Shown piece by piece: positions 27,630-37,346 of a stretch of DNA of 64,000 nt. Numbering within the stretch: position 1 is the first letter of the stretch; each line of letters begins with the position of its first letter. This DNA is from Burkholderiaceae bacterium. Lineage in GTDB: Bacteria > Pseudomonadota > Gammaproteobacteria > Burkholderiales > Burkholderiaceae_E. Below the pieces are notes generated by a model. That model worked only from the letters and a program-made list of their open reading frames with translations. It did not search any database and was not told the origin of the DNA. The DNA lies in assembly GCA_023954135.1 (NCBI GenBank), contig JAMLIN010000001.1, forward strand, positions 1 to 64,000, written 5' to 3'. The position numbers were made by a program, and so were the translations under genes.

Positions 27630-27898
27630 GATGAATCGTCGGTGAGGCTGGCGCCCCGCGGCTGCACGATGTACGCGCACCCGGTCTCGCCCCATCGTTC
27701 GTCGGGAACGCCGATGATCGCGACCGAGACCACGTCGGGCATGGAGCTGATGGCGTTCTCCACTTCGTTCGGATAGCCGACGTGATCTCCCTGTCGGACC
27801 CCCAGACGGCGCAGTGCCGCGACGCAGCGATCGACCCGCGACGACAGTTCGGCATAGGAGATGCGCGCAGCTCCGGACGGGACAGGGTAAATCCGGGC
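27630..27898 (-). pseudogene. Acyl-CoA synthetase remnant with large internal deletion
   Basis: Reading the minus strand in one frame gives RISYAELSSRVDRCVAALRR and LGVRQGDHV, the N-terminal AMP-binding start of a fatty-acyl-CoA ligase. This passes directly into GYPNEVENAISSMPDVVSV and GVPDERWGETGCAYIV, the C-terminal subdomain. About 380 residues, including the ATP-binding P-loop, are missing; the junction is near 27779. The 3' end stops at LTDD next to the IS110 right end, so the last part is also gone. There is no start codon of its own; it begins right behind the cbpM stop. It cannot be functional. Confidence 0.8.
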
Positions 27899-28201
27899 TC
27901 AGCTCCCGTGCAACCTCGCCCGCAGGCGCTGCACCTCCTCGATGAGATCAGCGACCAGGGCGGCGAGTTCCTCGTTGGCGTCGAAGTCGCGCTCGAGCGC
28001 GGCGAGGCGCCGCGCGCGGGCGAGCTCGGCGCTGGCGAAGCGCCACTCCTGCCTGCTGCCGCCGACGGCGGTGCCGAGCAAGCCGGCTTCGACCCTGACG
28101 ACGACCCATTGCCGCTCGACTCGGCAGGCTTGCGCGAGCTCATCGATGGTGAGCGTCTCTTCGTCCAGCACGACGCCGGTCAGTACGCGATCCTGTGCCA
28201 T
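27899..28201 (-). CDS. cbpM: Chaperone modulator CbpM
   Basis: A 100-residue MerR-like HTH protein (LTIDELAQACRVERQWVVVR) with a C-terminal coiled coil (VADLIEEVQRLRARLHGS). In enterobacteria CbpM binds the J domain of CbpA and blocks its co-chaperone and DNA-binding activities. Its gene starts 2 bases after the cbpA stop, the conserved cbpA-cbpM order. Length and context fit the family well. Confidence 0.88.
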   Translation of the reverse strand: MAQDRVLTGVVLDEETLTIDELAQACRVERQWVVVRVEAGLLGTAVGGSRQEWRFASAELARARRLAALERDFDANEELAALVADLIEEVQRLRARLHGS

Positions 28202-28203
28202 GT

Positions 28204-29148
28204 TCAGCCTCCCCTGGCCGCGCGTGGGTCGAAGGCCATCTCGCGCGCCATCGTCTCGTAGAGCTTGCGTGCGCGCTCGGTGTTCGCCGGCGGCAGCACG
28301 ATCTTCAGCTCGAGATACAGGGCACCGGGCGGATTGCCCGGAATGCCCTGGCCCTTCAGCCGCAGCTTGCGCCCGGCCTGCGAACCCGCCGGCACCTTGA
28401 CCTGCACCGTGCCGGAGGGCGTGGCGACGTCGATCTCCGCGCCCAGCGCGGCTTCCCAGGGACTGACCGGCACCGATTGATAGACGTCGCGGCCCTCCAC
28501 CCGATAGCGGTCGTCCGGCGCGAACCGGACCTCCAGGTAGAGGTCGCCGGCTCCAGCGCCGCCGATGCCCGGGCCGCCCTGCCCGGCCAGCCGGATATGC
28601 TGGCCTTCCATCAGGCCTTTCGGAATCGCGACCTCGAGCACGCGCTCTTCGGTGACGACCCGGCCGGTGTCATCGAGCCTCGCTCCACGCAGGCTGATCG
28701 AGCGGGTCGCGCCCTGGTATACGTCGGCGAGATCGACCATCACCCGCGCATGATGGTCGCTGCCGCGCATGCGGTGGCCGCCGGCGGCGGGCGCTCCCCG
28801 CGGCGCCCGGCCGAACAGGCTGGAGAAGAACTCGCTGAACTCTTCGGCGCCGACCCCCTGCCCGTTGCCCGAGAACTCGAAGCCGGATCCCCAGTCAGGC
28901 GGCGGCTGGAACTCCTGGCCGGCATGCCCGGCCTGGCCGACCTGGTCGTAGGCAACGCGCTTCTCCGGGTCGGACAGCACCGCGTAGGCTTCGTTCACCT
29001 CGCGCATGCGCGCTTCGGCATCAGGCTCCTTGCTGACGTCCGGATGGTACTTGCGCGCAAGCTTGCGATAGGCCTTCTTGACGTCGTCGGCCGACGCGCT
29101 GCGCTCCACGCCGAGGTCCTGGTAGTAATCGCGATACTCCATCGCCAT
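28204..29148 (-). CDS. cbpA: Curved-DNA-binding protein / DnaJ-class co-chaperone CbpA
   Basis: A 314-residue DnaJ homologue without the zinc-finger domain. The J domain (about 6-72) has [20 protein letters not shown] and [10 protein letters not shown] with the HPD motif. A short Gly/Phe-type linker (about 73-125) and two beta-sandwich substrate-binding domains ([20 protein letters not shown]) follow. It stimulates DnaK and binds curved DNA. The start could be ATG 29148 or ATG 29142. It is paired with cbpM downstream. Confidence 0.92.
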   Translation of the reverse strand: MAMEYRDYYQDLGVERSASADDVKKAYRKLARKYHPDVSKEPDAEARMREVNEAYAVLSDPEKRVAYDQVGQAGHAGQEFQPPPDWGSGFEFSGNGQGVGAEEFSEFFSSLFGRAPRGAPAAGGHRMRGSDHHARVMVDLADVYQGATRSISLRGARLDDTGRVVTEERVLEVAIPKGLMEGQHIRLAGQGGPGIGGAGAGDLYLEVRFAPDDRYRVEGRDVYQSVPVSPWEAALGAEIDVATPSGTVQVKVPAGSQAGRKLRLKGQGIPGNPPGALYLELKIVLPPANTERARKLYETMAREMAFDPRAARGG

Positions 29149-29234
29149 GTCCCGTTGTATGGTCGGCGATTGCCGGTGTCGTGCGAGCGACGGCCATGTG
29201 GCTGCCCTAGGCCGCCACGGTTCCTCCGTCGATC

Positions 29235-29858
29235 CTACTCCTCGAAGATCCGGGCGACGATTCCCTGCACCACGCGCACCATCTCCTCGCGATCGAAGCC
29301 GGGATTGCGCACCGCCCGGACCATCAGTCCGTCGAAGATCGCGAGCAGCAGCTCGATCTTCGCTTCGACCTCGCGCTCGTCGGCCTGTGCGACGGCGGGA
29401 TGGATCGTGACGAGCACATCCTTGAGGCGGACGCGAACCGCCTGGTCCATCGACCGCACGGTCGCGGCGACGCTCGGGTTGCGGGCAGCCTCGGCGAGGA
29501 TCTCGAGGTCGAGCGGCGAATGCGCCACGCTCGTCTCCACGCCTTCGGCGACGCCGGCGACCAGCGCCTGCTGGATCTCGGCCGCGCTGCGCAGTCCTTC
29601 GATGAAGTCGAGCGCCACCTCGAGATCGCGTTCGACCAGCGCCTCGATGATCGCTTCCTTGCTCGCGAAGTAGTTGTAGATATGGCCGGCGCTCATCCCG
29701 AAGGTCCGGGCGATCTCGGCCATGCTCGCGGCATGGAAGCCCCGACGGGCAAAACAGGTGCCGGCCGCGTCGAGGATCTGCCGCCGACGCATCTCCGCCG
29801 GCGAGACGGCGTCGCAGCCCGGCGCGCGGGGCGAGTCATCGAGAGGTGCCGAGCTCAT
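29235..29858 (-). CDS. TetR-family repressor of the efflux operon
   Basis: A TetR/AcrR-type regulator of 207 residues from ATG 29858 (24 bases further upstream is also open). The HTH is [20 protein letters not shown] followed by KEAI, and a helical ligand-binding domain makes up the rest. It lies 4 bases downstream of the outer-membrane channel gene in the same direction, as the last gene of the MFP-RND-OMF operon. The likely operator is the perfect palindrome at 35886-35901, so it would repress its own operon from the distal end. The inducer is unknown. Confidence 0.85.
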   Translation of the reverse strand: MSSAPLDDSPRAPGCDAVSPAEMRRRQILDAAGTCFARRGFHAASMAEIARTFGMSAGHIYNYFASKEAIIEALVERDLEVALDFIEGLRSAAEIQQALVAGVAEGVETSVAHSPLDLEILAEAARNPSVAATVRSMDQAVRVRLKDVLVTIHPAVAQADEREVEAKIELLLAIFDGLMVRAVRNPGFDREEMVRVVQGIVARIFEE

Positions 29859-29862
29859 CGCC

Positions 29863-31353
29863 TCAACGCCGGTTGGCGGCACTCGATTCCAGCCCGGCCG
29901 GAATGCTCGTGCCGGCCGTTTCGTCGGCCGCGCTCCAGCCGCCGCCCAGCGCCCGGTACAGGGTGACGAGGTTGGCGCTGCGCGCCGCCCTCAACTCGAT
30001 AAGCCCCTGCTGGGCCGCGTAGAGCGAACGCTGCGCATCGAGCACCGCGAGATAGCTGTCGACCCCCTGCCGGAAGCGCAGGTCGGCAAGCCGGTTCGCT
30101 TCGGTGGTCGCCTCGAGCAGCGCCGTCTGGGCGGCGATCTCGTCGTTGATCGTCCCCTGCTGCACCAGCGCGTCGGCGACTTCCCGGAACGCGGCCTGGA
30201 TGGACTGCTCGTAGCGGGCGATGGCGATGTCGCGATCGACCTCGGCCACTTCGAGCAGGGCGCGGTTGCGGCCGCCGTCGAAGATCGGCAGCCGGATCGT
30301 CGGCACGAAATTCCAGGTGCCCGAGCCGCCATCGAACAGGCCCGAAAGCTCGCTGCTCGCGGTGCCGATCCCGGCCGTCAGCCCGATCGAGGGGTAGAAG
30401 GCGGCGCGCGCCGCGCCGATGTCGGCATTGGCCGCTCGCAGCAGGCGCTCGGCCTGCGCGATGTCCGGCCGACGCTGCAGCACTTCGGAGGGCAGGCCCG
30501 CGGCCAGCCGGGTGACGGCGACGACCTGGTCGAGATCGGGCCCGGGCAGCAGCTCGGCCGGCACCGGTGCGCCGACCAGCAGCGCGAGCATGTTGCGATC
30601 CTGGGCGAGCAGGCGCTCGAAGCGGGCGAGATCGGCGCGGGCCGATTCCACCGTGGTCTGCGACTGGCGCAGGTCGAGCGCCGAGGCGACGCCGAGCTCG
30701 TGGCTGCGCGCCACCAGCTTGTGGGCCGCTTCGCGGTTGGCGAGGGTCTCGCGCACCAGCTCGAGCCGTGCCTGGTCGGCGGCGAGCGCGACCCAGGCGC
30801 GCGAGACCTCGGCGATCAGGCTGATCGCGACACTGCGGCGCGCCTCACCGGTGGCGAAGTACTGCTCGAGCGCCGCATCGCGCAGGCTGCGTACCCGCCC
30901 GAACAGGTCGAGCTCGTAGGAGGCAATGCCGATGGTAGCGCCGTAGGTATGGGTGGTCGCCGCCTGGCCGCTCATGGAAAGGTCCGCCGGCACCCGCTGG
31001 TGATTGCCGCTGCCGGAGGCATCGATCGTCGGGAAGCGACCCGCATCCTGGATCTGGTAGAGCGCCCGGGCCCGCTCGATGTTGAGCGCCGCGATCCGCA
31101 GGTCGCGGTTGTGCCCGAGCGCGACGTCGATCAGGCGCTCGAGCCGGTCGTCGGCGACGAACTCGCGCCAGGGCATGTCCGCGCCCGCGGTCGCCGCCGC
31201 ATCGGCGCCGGCCGGGGCGGCCGCCGCCGCGCTCGCGGCGGGCCCCTCGGGCCAGTCCTGGCCGATCGGGGCGGCGGGCCGCTCGTACTGTGGCGCCATG
31301 CTCGCGCAGGCCGACAGCGCGGCAGCGAAAGCGATGAGAGTCAGGCGTTTCAT
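29863..31353 (-). CDS. Outer-membrane efflux lipoprotein (OprM/NodT family)
   Basis: A 496-residue outer-membrane factor. The lipoprotein signal MKRLTLIAFAAALSACASM ends in the lipobox Cys at about residue 15 and sets the ATG at 31353. Two repeated OEP domains rich in long helices follow (SYELDLFGRVRSLRDAALEQ, LRQSQTTVESARADLARFER, QRRPDIAQAERLLRAANADI), as expected of the TolC/OprM trimeric tunnel. It works with the MFP and RND genes upstream. There are 9 bases between it and the RND stop. Confidence 0.93.
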   Translation of the reverse strand: MKRLTLIAFAAALSACASMAPQYERPAAPIGQDWPEGPAASAAAAAPAGADAAATAGADMPWREFVADDRLERLIDVALGHNRDLRIAALNIERARALYQIQDAGRFPTIDASGSGNHQRVPADLSMSGQAATTHTYGATIGIASYELDLFGRVRSLRDAALEQYFATGEARRSVAISLIAEVSRAWVALAADQARLELVRETLANREAAHKLVARSHELGVASALDLRQSQTTVESARADLARFERLLAQDRNMLALLVGAPVPAELLPGPDLDQVVAVTRLAAGLPSEVLQRRPDIAQAERLLRAANADIGAARAAFYPSIGLTAGIGTASSELSGLFDGGSGTWNFVPTIRLPIFDGGRNRALLEVAEVDRDIAIARYEQSIQAAFREVADALVQQGTINDEIAAQTALLEATTEANRLADLRFRQGVDSYLAVLDAQRSLYAAQQGLIELRAARSANLVTLYRALGGGWSAADETAGTSIPAGLESSAANRR

Positions 31354-31363
31354 CTCGAGGCTC

Positions 31364-34300
31364 CTACGCGTCGGTCGTCGGCTCGACGGCGACGGGCTTG
31401 CGGTCGCGGCCGAAGATCCGGCGCACGACGACGAAGAACAGCGGCACGAAGAAGATGCCGAGCACAGTGCCGGCGATGGTGCCGCCGAGCACGCCGGTGC
31501 CGATCGCGTTCTGGCTGCCCGAGCCGGCGCCGGTGGAGATCGCGAGCGGCACGACACCGAGCGCGAAGGCGAGCGAGGTCATGATGATCGGCCGCAGGCG
31601 CAGCCTGGCCGCGGCCAGCGTCGCCTCGATCAGGCCGAGGCCCTGCTCGACCTGTTCCTTGGCGAATTCCACGATCAGGATCGCGTTCTTGGCCGACAGG
31701 CCGACCGTCGCGAGCAGCGCGACCTGGAAATAGACATCGTTCGACATGCCCCGGGTGGCCGAGGCGAGCACCGCGCCGAGGATGCCCAGCGGCACGATCA
31801 GCATCACCGAGAACGGGATCGACCAGCTCTCGTAGAGTGCCGCGAGGCACAGGAACACCACCAGCAGCGACAGCGCGTAGAGCAGCGGCGCCTGGTCGCC
31901 GGTCTGGCGCTCCTCGTAGGACAGGCCGGTCCAGGAGATGCCGATGCCCGCCGGCAGCTGCGCGGCGATCCGCTCGACCGCCGCCATCGCATCGCCGGTG
32001 CTCTTGCCCGGTGCCGCCGAACCGAGGATCTCGAGCGCGGGCAGGCCGTTGTAGCGCTCGAGCCGGGGAGAGCCGGAGGTCCAGCGCGCGCTGGCGAAGC
32101 TCGAGAACGGCACCATGTCGCCGCGGGCGCTGCGCACGTACCAGCGATCGAGATCCTCCGGCACCATCCGGAACTGGGCATCGGCCTGCACGTAGACCCG
32201 CTTCACCCGACCCTTGTCGATGAAGTCGTTGACGTAGCTGCCGCCCCAGGCCGTCGAAAGCGCGTCGTTGATCTCGGCCATGGTCAGGCCGAGCGCGCCG
32301 GCGGCCGCAGAGTCGACCTCGATGTGATACTGCGGCGTATCGGGCTGGGCGTTGGGGCGCACGCCGGTCATGTCCGGGTCCTGGGCGGCCATGCCGAGGA
32401 ACTGGTTGCCCGCCGCGAGCAGGACGTCGCGCCCGACCCCGGCCTGGTCCTGCAGGAAGAAGTTGAAGCCGGTGGCGACGCCCAGCTCGGGGATCGGGGG
32501 AGGGGCGAAGGCGAAGGCCATCGCGTCGCGCATCTGCATGAACGCGCCCATTGCCCGGCCGGCGACCGCATGCGCCTCGAGCGCTTCGCCGGGACGCTCC
32601 TCCCAGGGCTTCAGCCGCACGAAGCCGAGACCCATGTTCTGCCCGGTGCCGCCGAAGCTGAAACCGGCGACGGTGAACACCGAGGCGATGGCATCCTTCT
32701 CGCCCTCCAGGAAATGATCCTGCACCCGGTCGAGCACCGCGAGGGTGCGCTCCTGGGTCGCGCCCGCGGGCAGCTGCACCTGGGCGAGCAGGATGCCCTG
32801 GTCCTCGTCGGGCAGGAACGAGGTCGGGATCCGGCCGAACATGAAGACGACCACGCCGATGATGGCGATATAGATGAGCAGGAAGCGGCCGGTGCGCGCG
32901 AGGATGCCGGCCACCGCCGACTGGTAGCCGCGGTTGCTGCGCTCGAAGCTGCGATTGAACCAGCCGAAGAAACCGCGCGCATTGAGCTGATGCCCCTTCT
33001 CGACCGGCTTGAGCATGGTGGCGCACAACGCCGGAGTGAGAATCAGCGCGACCAGCACCGACAGCGTCATCGCCGCGACGATGGTGATCGAGAACTGCCG
33101 GTAGATCACCCCGACCGAGCCGCCGAAGAAGGCCATCGGCACGAACACGGCCGAGAGCACCAGGGCGATGCCGACCAGCGCCCCGGTGATCTGGCCCATC
33201 GACTTGCGGGTCGCCTCGCGCGGCGACAGGCCCTCCTCGCTCATGATGCGCTCGACGTTCTCGACCACCACGATCGCATCGTCGACGAGCAGCCCGATCG
33301 CCAGCACCATCGCGAACATCGTCAGGGTATTGATCGAGAATCCCGCCGCCGCCAGCACCCCGAAGGTTCCCAGCAGCACCACCGGCACCGCGATCGACGG
33401 GATCAGGGTGGCGCGGAAGTTCTGAAGGAACAGGTACATGACGAGGAAGACCAGCACGATCGCCTCGATCAGGGTCTTGACGACGCCCTCGATCGACAGC
33501 TTCACGAAGGGCGTGGTGTCGTAGGGCACCAGCCATTCCATGCCTTCGGGGAAGGACTCGGCCAGCCGCGCCATCTCGAGCTTGACCGCCTCGGCGGTAT
33601 CGAGCGCATTGGCGCCCGAGGCGAGCCGCACCCCGATGCCGGTGGCCGGCTTGCCGTTGTAGCGCGGCACGAAGTTGTACTGGTCGCTGCCGAGCTCGAC
33701 CCGGGCGACGTCGCCCAGGCGTACGACGGCCCCGTCGCCGGTGGTCCGCAGCAGGATCTGGCGGAACTGCTCGGGCGTCTGCAGCCGGGTCTGTGAGGTG
33801 ATGGTGGCGTTGAGCTCCTGGCCGCGTACCGCCGGCGCGCCGCCCAGCTCGCCGGCCGAGATCTGGGCGTTCTGGGCGAGAATCGCCGACTTGACGTCGG
33901 CCGGCGTCAGCGCGAAGTTCTGCAGCCGCTCCGGATCGAGCCAGATGCGCATCGCATAGCCGGCTCCGAATACCTGCAGCTCGCCCACGCCGGGCACCCG
34001 GCTGACCGGATCCTGGATGTTGGTGACGACATAGTCGGCCAGGTCCGTCTGGTTGACGTCGGGATCATCCGATATGAGGGCCAGCACCATCAGGAAGGAC
34101 GAGGTGGTCTTGTTCACCTGAACCCCCTGGCGCTGGACCTCCTGCGGCAGCACCGGAATGGCCAGCGACAGCTTGTTCTGCACCTGCACCTGCGCGATGT
34201 CCGGATCGGTGCCGGCATCGAAGGTCAGGGTGATGGTGGCCCGGCCGGTGGAGTCGCTGGTCGACTTCATGTAGCGCAGGCCGTCGATCCCCGTCATGCG

Positions 34301-34501
34301 CTGCTCGATGACCTGGGTGACGGTGTCCTGCAGGGTCGCCGCCGAAGCCCCGGGGTAGGAAGCGTTGATCGTGACGGCGGGCGGGGCGATCATCGGGTAC
34401 TGCGAGACGGGCAGGCTGAAGATGGCCAGCAGCCCCGCCAGCATGATGACGATCGCGATGACCCAGGCGAAGACCGGGCGATCGATGAAGAAACGTGCCA
34501 T
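31364..34501 (-). CDS. RND multidrug efflux permease (AcrB/MexB type)
   Basis: A 1045-residue inner-membrane proton antiporter of the hydrophobe/amphiphile efflux-1 family. It starts [20 protein letters not shown] and shows the standard 12-helix plan with two large periplasmic loops. TM4 has [20 protein letters not shown] with the paired Asp proton-relay residues; later segments include [16 protein letters not shown] and [18 protein letters not shown]. The length is normal, without breaks. It pairs with the MFP gene (18 bases upstream) and the OMF gene. The substrate range cannot be predicted. Confidence 0.96.
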   Translation of the reverse strand: MARFFIDRPVFAWVIAIVIMLAGLLAIFSLPVSQYPMIAPPAVTINASYPGASAATLQDTVTQVIEQRMTGIDGLRYMKSTSDSTGRATITLTFDAGTDPDIAQVQVQNKLSLAIPVLPQEVQRQGVQVNKTTSSFLMVLALISDDPDVNQTDLADYVVTNIQDPVSRVPGVGELQVFGAGYAMRIWLDPERLQNFALTPADVKSAILAQNAQISAGELGGAPAVRGQELNATITSQTRLQTPEQFRQILLRTTGDGAVVRLGDVARVELGSDQYNFVPRYNGKPATGIGVRLASGANALDTAEAVKLEMARLAESFPEGMEWLVPYDTTPFVKLSIEGVVKTLIEAIVLVFLVMYLFLQNFRATLIPSIAVPVVLLGTFGVLAAAGFSINTLTMFAMVLAIGLLVDDAIVVVENVERIMSEEGLSPREATRKSMGQITGALVGIALVLSAVFVPMAFFGGSVGVIYRQFSITIVAAMTLSVLVALILTPALCATMLKPVEKGHQLNARGFFGWFNRSFERSNRGYQSAVAGILARTGRFLLIYIAIIGVVVFMFGRIPTSFLPDEDQGILLAQVQLPAGATQERTLAVLDRVQDHFLEGEKDAIASVFTVAGFSFGGTGQNMGLGFVRLKPWEERPGEALEAHAVAGRAMGAFMQMRDAMAFAFAPPPIPELGVATGFNFFLQDQAGVGRDVLLAAGNQFLGMAAQDPDMTGVRPNAQPDTPQYHIEVDSAAAGALGLTMAEINDALSTAWGGSYVNDFIDKGRVKRVYVQADAQFRMVPEDLDRWYVRSARGDMVPFSSFASARWTSGSPRLERYNGLPALEILGSAAPGKSTGDAMAAVERIAAQLPAGIGISWTGLSYEERQTGDQAPLLYALSLLVVFLCLAALYESWSIPFSVMLIVPLGILGAVLASATRGMSNDVYFQVALLATVGLSAKNAILIVEFAKEQVEQGLGLIEATLAAARLRLRPIIMTSLAFALGVVPLAISTGAGSGSQNAIGTGVLGGTIAGTVLGIFFVPLFFVVVRRIFGRDRKPVAVEPTTDA

Positions 34502-34519
34502 GACTGCTTACGTCCCCAC

Positions 34520-35737
34520 TCAGTTGGCCGCAGCCGGAGCACCACCCGCCGGAGCCCCGGTCGGGGCCGCGGACGGTTCGACCACGGTCACCGGGATGCC
34601 GGGACGGATCTTCTGCAGGCCCTCGACGATCAGGCGGTCGCCGGGGGCGAGCCCCTCGCTCACCAGCCACTTGTCGCCGATGGTGCGCTCGGTGACGAGC
34701 TGGCGCGGCTCGACCTTGCCCTCGGCATCGACCACCATCGCCACCGCCTGGCCGCGCGCGTCGCGGGTCACGCCGCGCTGCGGCGCGAGCACGGCGTTGT
34801 CGCGTACGCCTTCCTCGAGCAGGGCGCGCACGTACATGCCGGGCAGCAGCTCGCGCTGCGGGTTGGGGAACACCGCCCGCAGGGTGACGCTGCCCGTGCC
34901 GGGGTCGACCGTGGCTTCGGAGAACTGCAGCCGGCCTTCATGCTCGTACTCGGTGCCGTCCGGCAGCAGCAGCTTCACGCTCGCCTGGTCCTTGCTGACG
35001 CTGCGCAGCCGCCCACTGGCGAGATCGCGCCGCATCTGCAGCAGCTCGTTCGAGGAACGGGTGAGATCGACGTAGATCGGGTCGAGCTGCTGGATCGTCG
35101 CGAGCGATTGCGCCTGGTTGGCCGTGACCAGCGCACCGGCAGTGACCGAGGAACGGCCGATGCGGCCGCCGATCGGGGCGGTGATCCGGCTGTGGTCGAG
35201 ATTGATGCGTGCCGACTCGACCGCGGCCTTCGCGGCCGCGACATCCGCCCTGGCCAGCGCGAGAGCGGCGCGCGCATCGTCGCGCGCCTGCTGGCTGACC
35301 GCGTCCACCCGCGAGAGCTCCTCGTAGCGATTCGCGGTGATCTGCGTGCTTTTCAGGTTCGCCTCGGCCCTGGCGAGCGTGGCACGGGCGCTTTCGCTGG
35401 CGGCCTTGTAGACCGCGGCATCGACCTGGTAGAGCACCTGCCCCGCCTTGACGTCGCTGCCTTCGGTGAACTTGCGCTCCTGGATGATGCCGGAGACCTG
35501 CGGCCGCACCTCGGCCACGAGGTAGGGCGAAGTCCGCCCGGCCAGCTCGGTGCGCAGCGACACCGACTGCGGCTCGATCGTCACCGTCACCACCTCGGGC
35601 GGCGGAGGCGGAGGCGGCGCCGGAGGAGCCTCCTGGCTGCAGGCGGCCAGCGCCGCCGCGACCGCGATCAGCGCGGCCGGCGCGAGGCGACGAACGGAAG
35701 CACGGGTGGCGGGAGCCTGGATCTTGTTGGTATGCAC
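34520..35737 (-). CDS. RND efflux periplasmic adaptor (AcrA/MexA type lipoprotein)
   Basis: A 405-residue membrane fusion protein. The lipobox is ALIAVAAALAACSQ and is followed by a Pro-rich stretch. It has a lipoyl/barrel-sandwich domain (VSGIIQERKFTEGSDVKAGQ, SRITAPIGGRIGRSSVTAGA) with a coiled-coil hairpin between halves, then beta-barrel and membrane-proximal domains. The GTG at 35737 (VHTNKIQAPATRASVRRLAP) gives a proper leader; open frame further upstream spans the operator and is not believed. It bridges the RND pump and outer-membrane channel and is first in the operon. Confidence 0.92.
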   Translation of the reverse strand: MHTNKIQAPATRASVRRLAPAALIAVAAALAACSQEAPPAPPPPPPPEVVTVTIEPQSVSLRTELAGRTSPYLVAEVRPQVSGIIQERKFTEGSDVKAGQVLYQVDAAVYKAASESARATLARAEANLKSTQITANRYEELSRVDAVSQQARDDARAALALARADVAAAKAAVESARINLDHSRITAPIGGRIGRSSVTAGALVTANQAQSLATIQQLDPIYVDLTRSSNELLQMRRDLASGRLRSVSKDQASVKLLLPDGTEYEHEGRLQFSEATVDPGTGSVTLRAVFPNPQRELLPGMYVRALLEEGVRDNAVLAPQRGVTRDARGQAVAMVVDAEGKVEPRQLVTERTIGDKWLVSEGLAPGDRLIVEGLQKIRPGIPVTVVEPSAAPTGAPAGGAPAAAN

Positions 35738-36083
35738 GGGGAGCCCTGATTCGGTTCGTTCGGCCCGGGATCGGGCGGATTGCCGCCGCTGCGCGGGAGG
35801 AGGAACGAAGGAGAGGAAGAGAAGGAGGAGAGGCCAGAGGGAGAAGTCAGAGGGAGAGATTCGCTGCGGCGCCGCATTCTTGTCTGAATGAACGTTCATT
35901 CTGCATCTGGGCAGCGCGAATGTCAAGCAGACGCCGAACATTCACGAAACCGACGCGGACCCTTCACCGACGGCGCACAGACTCCGCGCTGGTGCGACAC
36001 ACCGGGATGCCGCACCGCAACGCACGGCCGGGCGGCGGTAGCCGACGCCAGGCCCTTCCTTCGAACGATCCGCTGGAAACGAG
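35738..36083. promoter_or_regulatory. Divergent regulatory region, efflux operon and porin
   Basis: A 346-bp gap between the minus-strand efflux operon and the plus-strand porin. It contains a purine-rich GGAGAGGAAGAGAAGG-type stretch (about 35800-35860, CT-rich in the mRNA sense) and the TetR-type palindrome at 35886-35901. No gene is seen. The porin promoter should lie between 35902 and 36060. Confidence 0.5.
35886..35901. promoter_or_regulatory. TetR-type operator palindrome
   Basis: GAATGAACGTTCATTC is a perfect 16-bp palindrome about 150 bases before the adaptor gene start. Operators of this length and symmetry are typical of TetR/AcrR repressors of RND operons. The terminal gene of this operon is a TetR regulator, the obvious ligand. 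Confidence 0.7.
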
Positions 36084-37157
36084 ATGAAACGACATGCCAT
36101 CGCGCTGGCCCTGGCCGGCCTCCTCCTGTCCCCCGCCGCCCGCGCGGACGTCGACCTGATGGGCAAGGCCCTCCAGGTGTACGGCAAGCTGCATGTTTCC
36201 TACGACCTCTACGACCGCGGCGTCGCCACGGCCGCGGTCCCCGATCCGTCCGACACCGAAGTGGTCTCGAACTCCTCGCGCCTCGGTTTCAAGGGAGAGG
36301 TCGACATCGGCGCCACCACCAAGGCACTGTGGAAGTTCGAATCCGAGATCGATGTCGTCGGCGAGGTCGGCGAGCTGCGGGCCCGCTCGCGCTATGTCGG
36401 CGTGGGCGGCGGCTGGGGCCATGTCCTGGTCGGCATCGAGGACACCCCGCTCAAGCGACTCGCCGGCGCCTACACCGAGTTCGGCGACACCATCGGCGAC
36501 CGGCGCGGGATCCTCGGTCAGGTTTCCAGCGGCGCCCACCTGTTCAACGTGCGCGCCAAGAACATGATCACCTACGGCTACCGGGGCAACGGCTTCGCCT
36601 TCGACCTGATGGCGGCCAACGACTTCGAGGACATCACCGATCCGGACCAGAGCGACAACCAGCTCTTCGGCGTGGGGCTGTCGTACAAGGGGAAGAACTG
36701 GGGAGCGGGGATCGCCTGGGAATCGCAGTCGGACATGGGCGGCACGGCCGGCGCTGATGCCACGGCGATCCGCTTCGGGGGCAACTACGCCTTCGGCAGG
36801 TTCAACGTCGGCGCCCTCTACGAAATCCTGAGCGACGATGGCTGGGGCGACCGGGTCGAGCGCGACGCCTTCGCGATCAATGCCTCGATGAAGATCGCGA
36901 AGGACTGGAAGGTCGCCATCCAGTACATGAAAGCCGACGAGTCGAACGCCGGCAACGACGGCGCCGACCAGATCGCGATCGGGGCGTACTACAAGATCAA
37001 CAAGGCCGTCGAGGTCTACGCGATGTATTCCGAGCTGTCGAACGATGGCAACGCGAGCTATCGCCTGGCCCGCTCGGGTCACGGCCAGGCCTACCAGCCG
37101 ACGGTGGCCGGCGAGAAGGTCAATGCGTTCTCGGTGGGCCTGTCGGTCGGTTTCTGA
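36084..37157 (+). CDS. Gram-negative porin
   Basis: A 357-residue outer-membrane beta-barrel protein. The signal peptide is MKRHAIALALAGLLLSPAAR, cleaved before ADVDL. Alternating strands follow (LQVYGKLHVSYDLYD, SSRLGFKGEVDIGATTKALW), and the protein ends in Phe (AFSVGLSVGF), the usual BAM-recognition C-terminus. It belongs to the betaproteobacterial Porin_4 type. A separate transcript from the efflux operon; any shared control through the palindrome between them is unproven. Confidence 0.92.
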   Translation: MKRHAIALALAGLLLSPAARADVDLMGKALQVYGKLHVSYDLYDRGVATAAVPDPSDTEVVSNSSRLGFKGEVDIGATTKALWKFESEIDVVGEVGELRARSRYVGVGGGWGHVLVGIEDTPLKRLAGAYTEFGDTIGDRRGILGQVSSGAHLFNVRAKNMITYGYRGNGFAFDLMAANDFEDITDPDQSDNQLFGVGLSYKGKNWGAGIAWESQSDMGGTAGADATAIRFGGNYAFGRFNVGALYEILSDDGWGDRVERDAFAINASMKIAKDWKVAIQYMKADESNAGNDGADQIAIGAYYKINKAVEVYAMYSELSNDGNASYRLARSGHGQAYQPTVAGEKVNAFSVGLSVGF

Positions 37158-37181
37158 TCCTGACCGTATGGCCGGCTGACG

Positions 37182-37204
37182 GACCGCTCCCGACAGGAGC
37201 GGTC
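37182..37204 (+). terminator. Hairpin terminator after porin
   Basis: GACCGCTCC-CGACA-GGAGCGGTC forms a perfect 9-bp GC-rich stem with a 5-base loop, 25 bases after the porin stop. No T-run follows, so termination strength is uncertain. Confidence 0.6.
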
Positions 37205-37267
37205 GTCGGCGCGCCCGCTTATGCGCCGGGCGAATATGCTCATGCCTTAAAAGTCGAAAAACAACGC

Positions 37268-37288
37268 CCGGATAGCTTCATAATCCGG
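37268..37288. promoter_or_regulatory. Inverted repeat upstream of CysB-like gene
   Basis: CCGGAT-N9-ATCCGG lies 58 bases before the TTG start, in an AT-rich stretch. A spaced dyad of this size is typical of LysR-type binding sites, so autoregulation by the CysB-like protein is plausible but unproven. Confidence 0.4.
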
Positions 37289-37346
37289 ATTCCGCATATC
37301 GAATCTGCCGTTCCGGAGCGATACGCCCGGCCGTCGGATCACCACC

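Noticed and set aside
31079-33796. 905-codon open frame antisense to the RND pump, rich in His, Arg and Asp
   Set aside because: It is the complement of the well-supported RND and outer-membrane channel genes and shows no domain.
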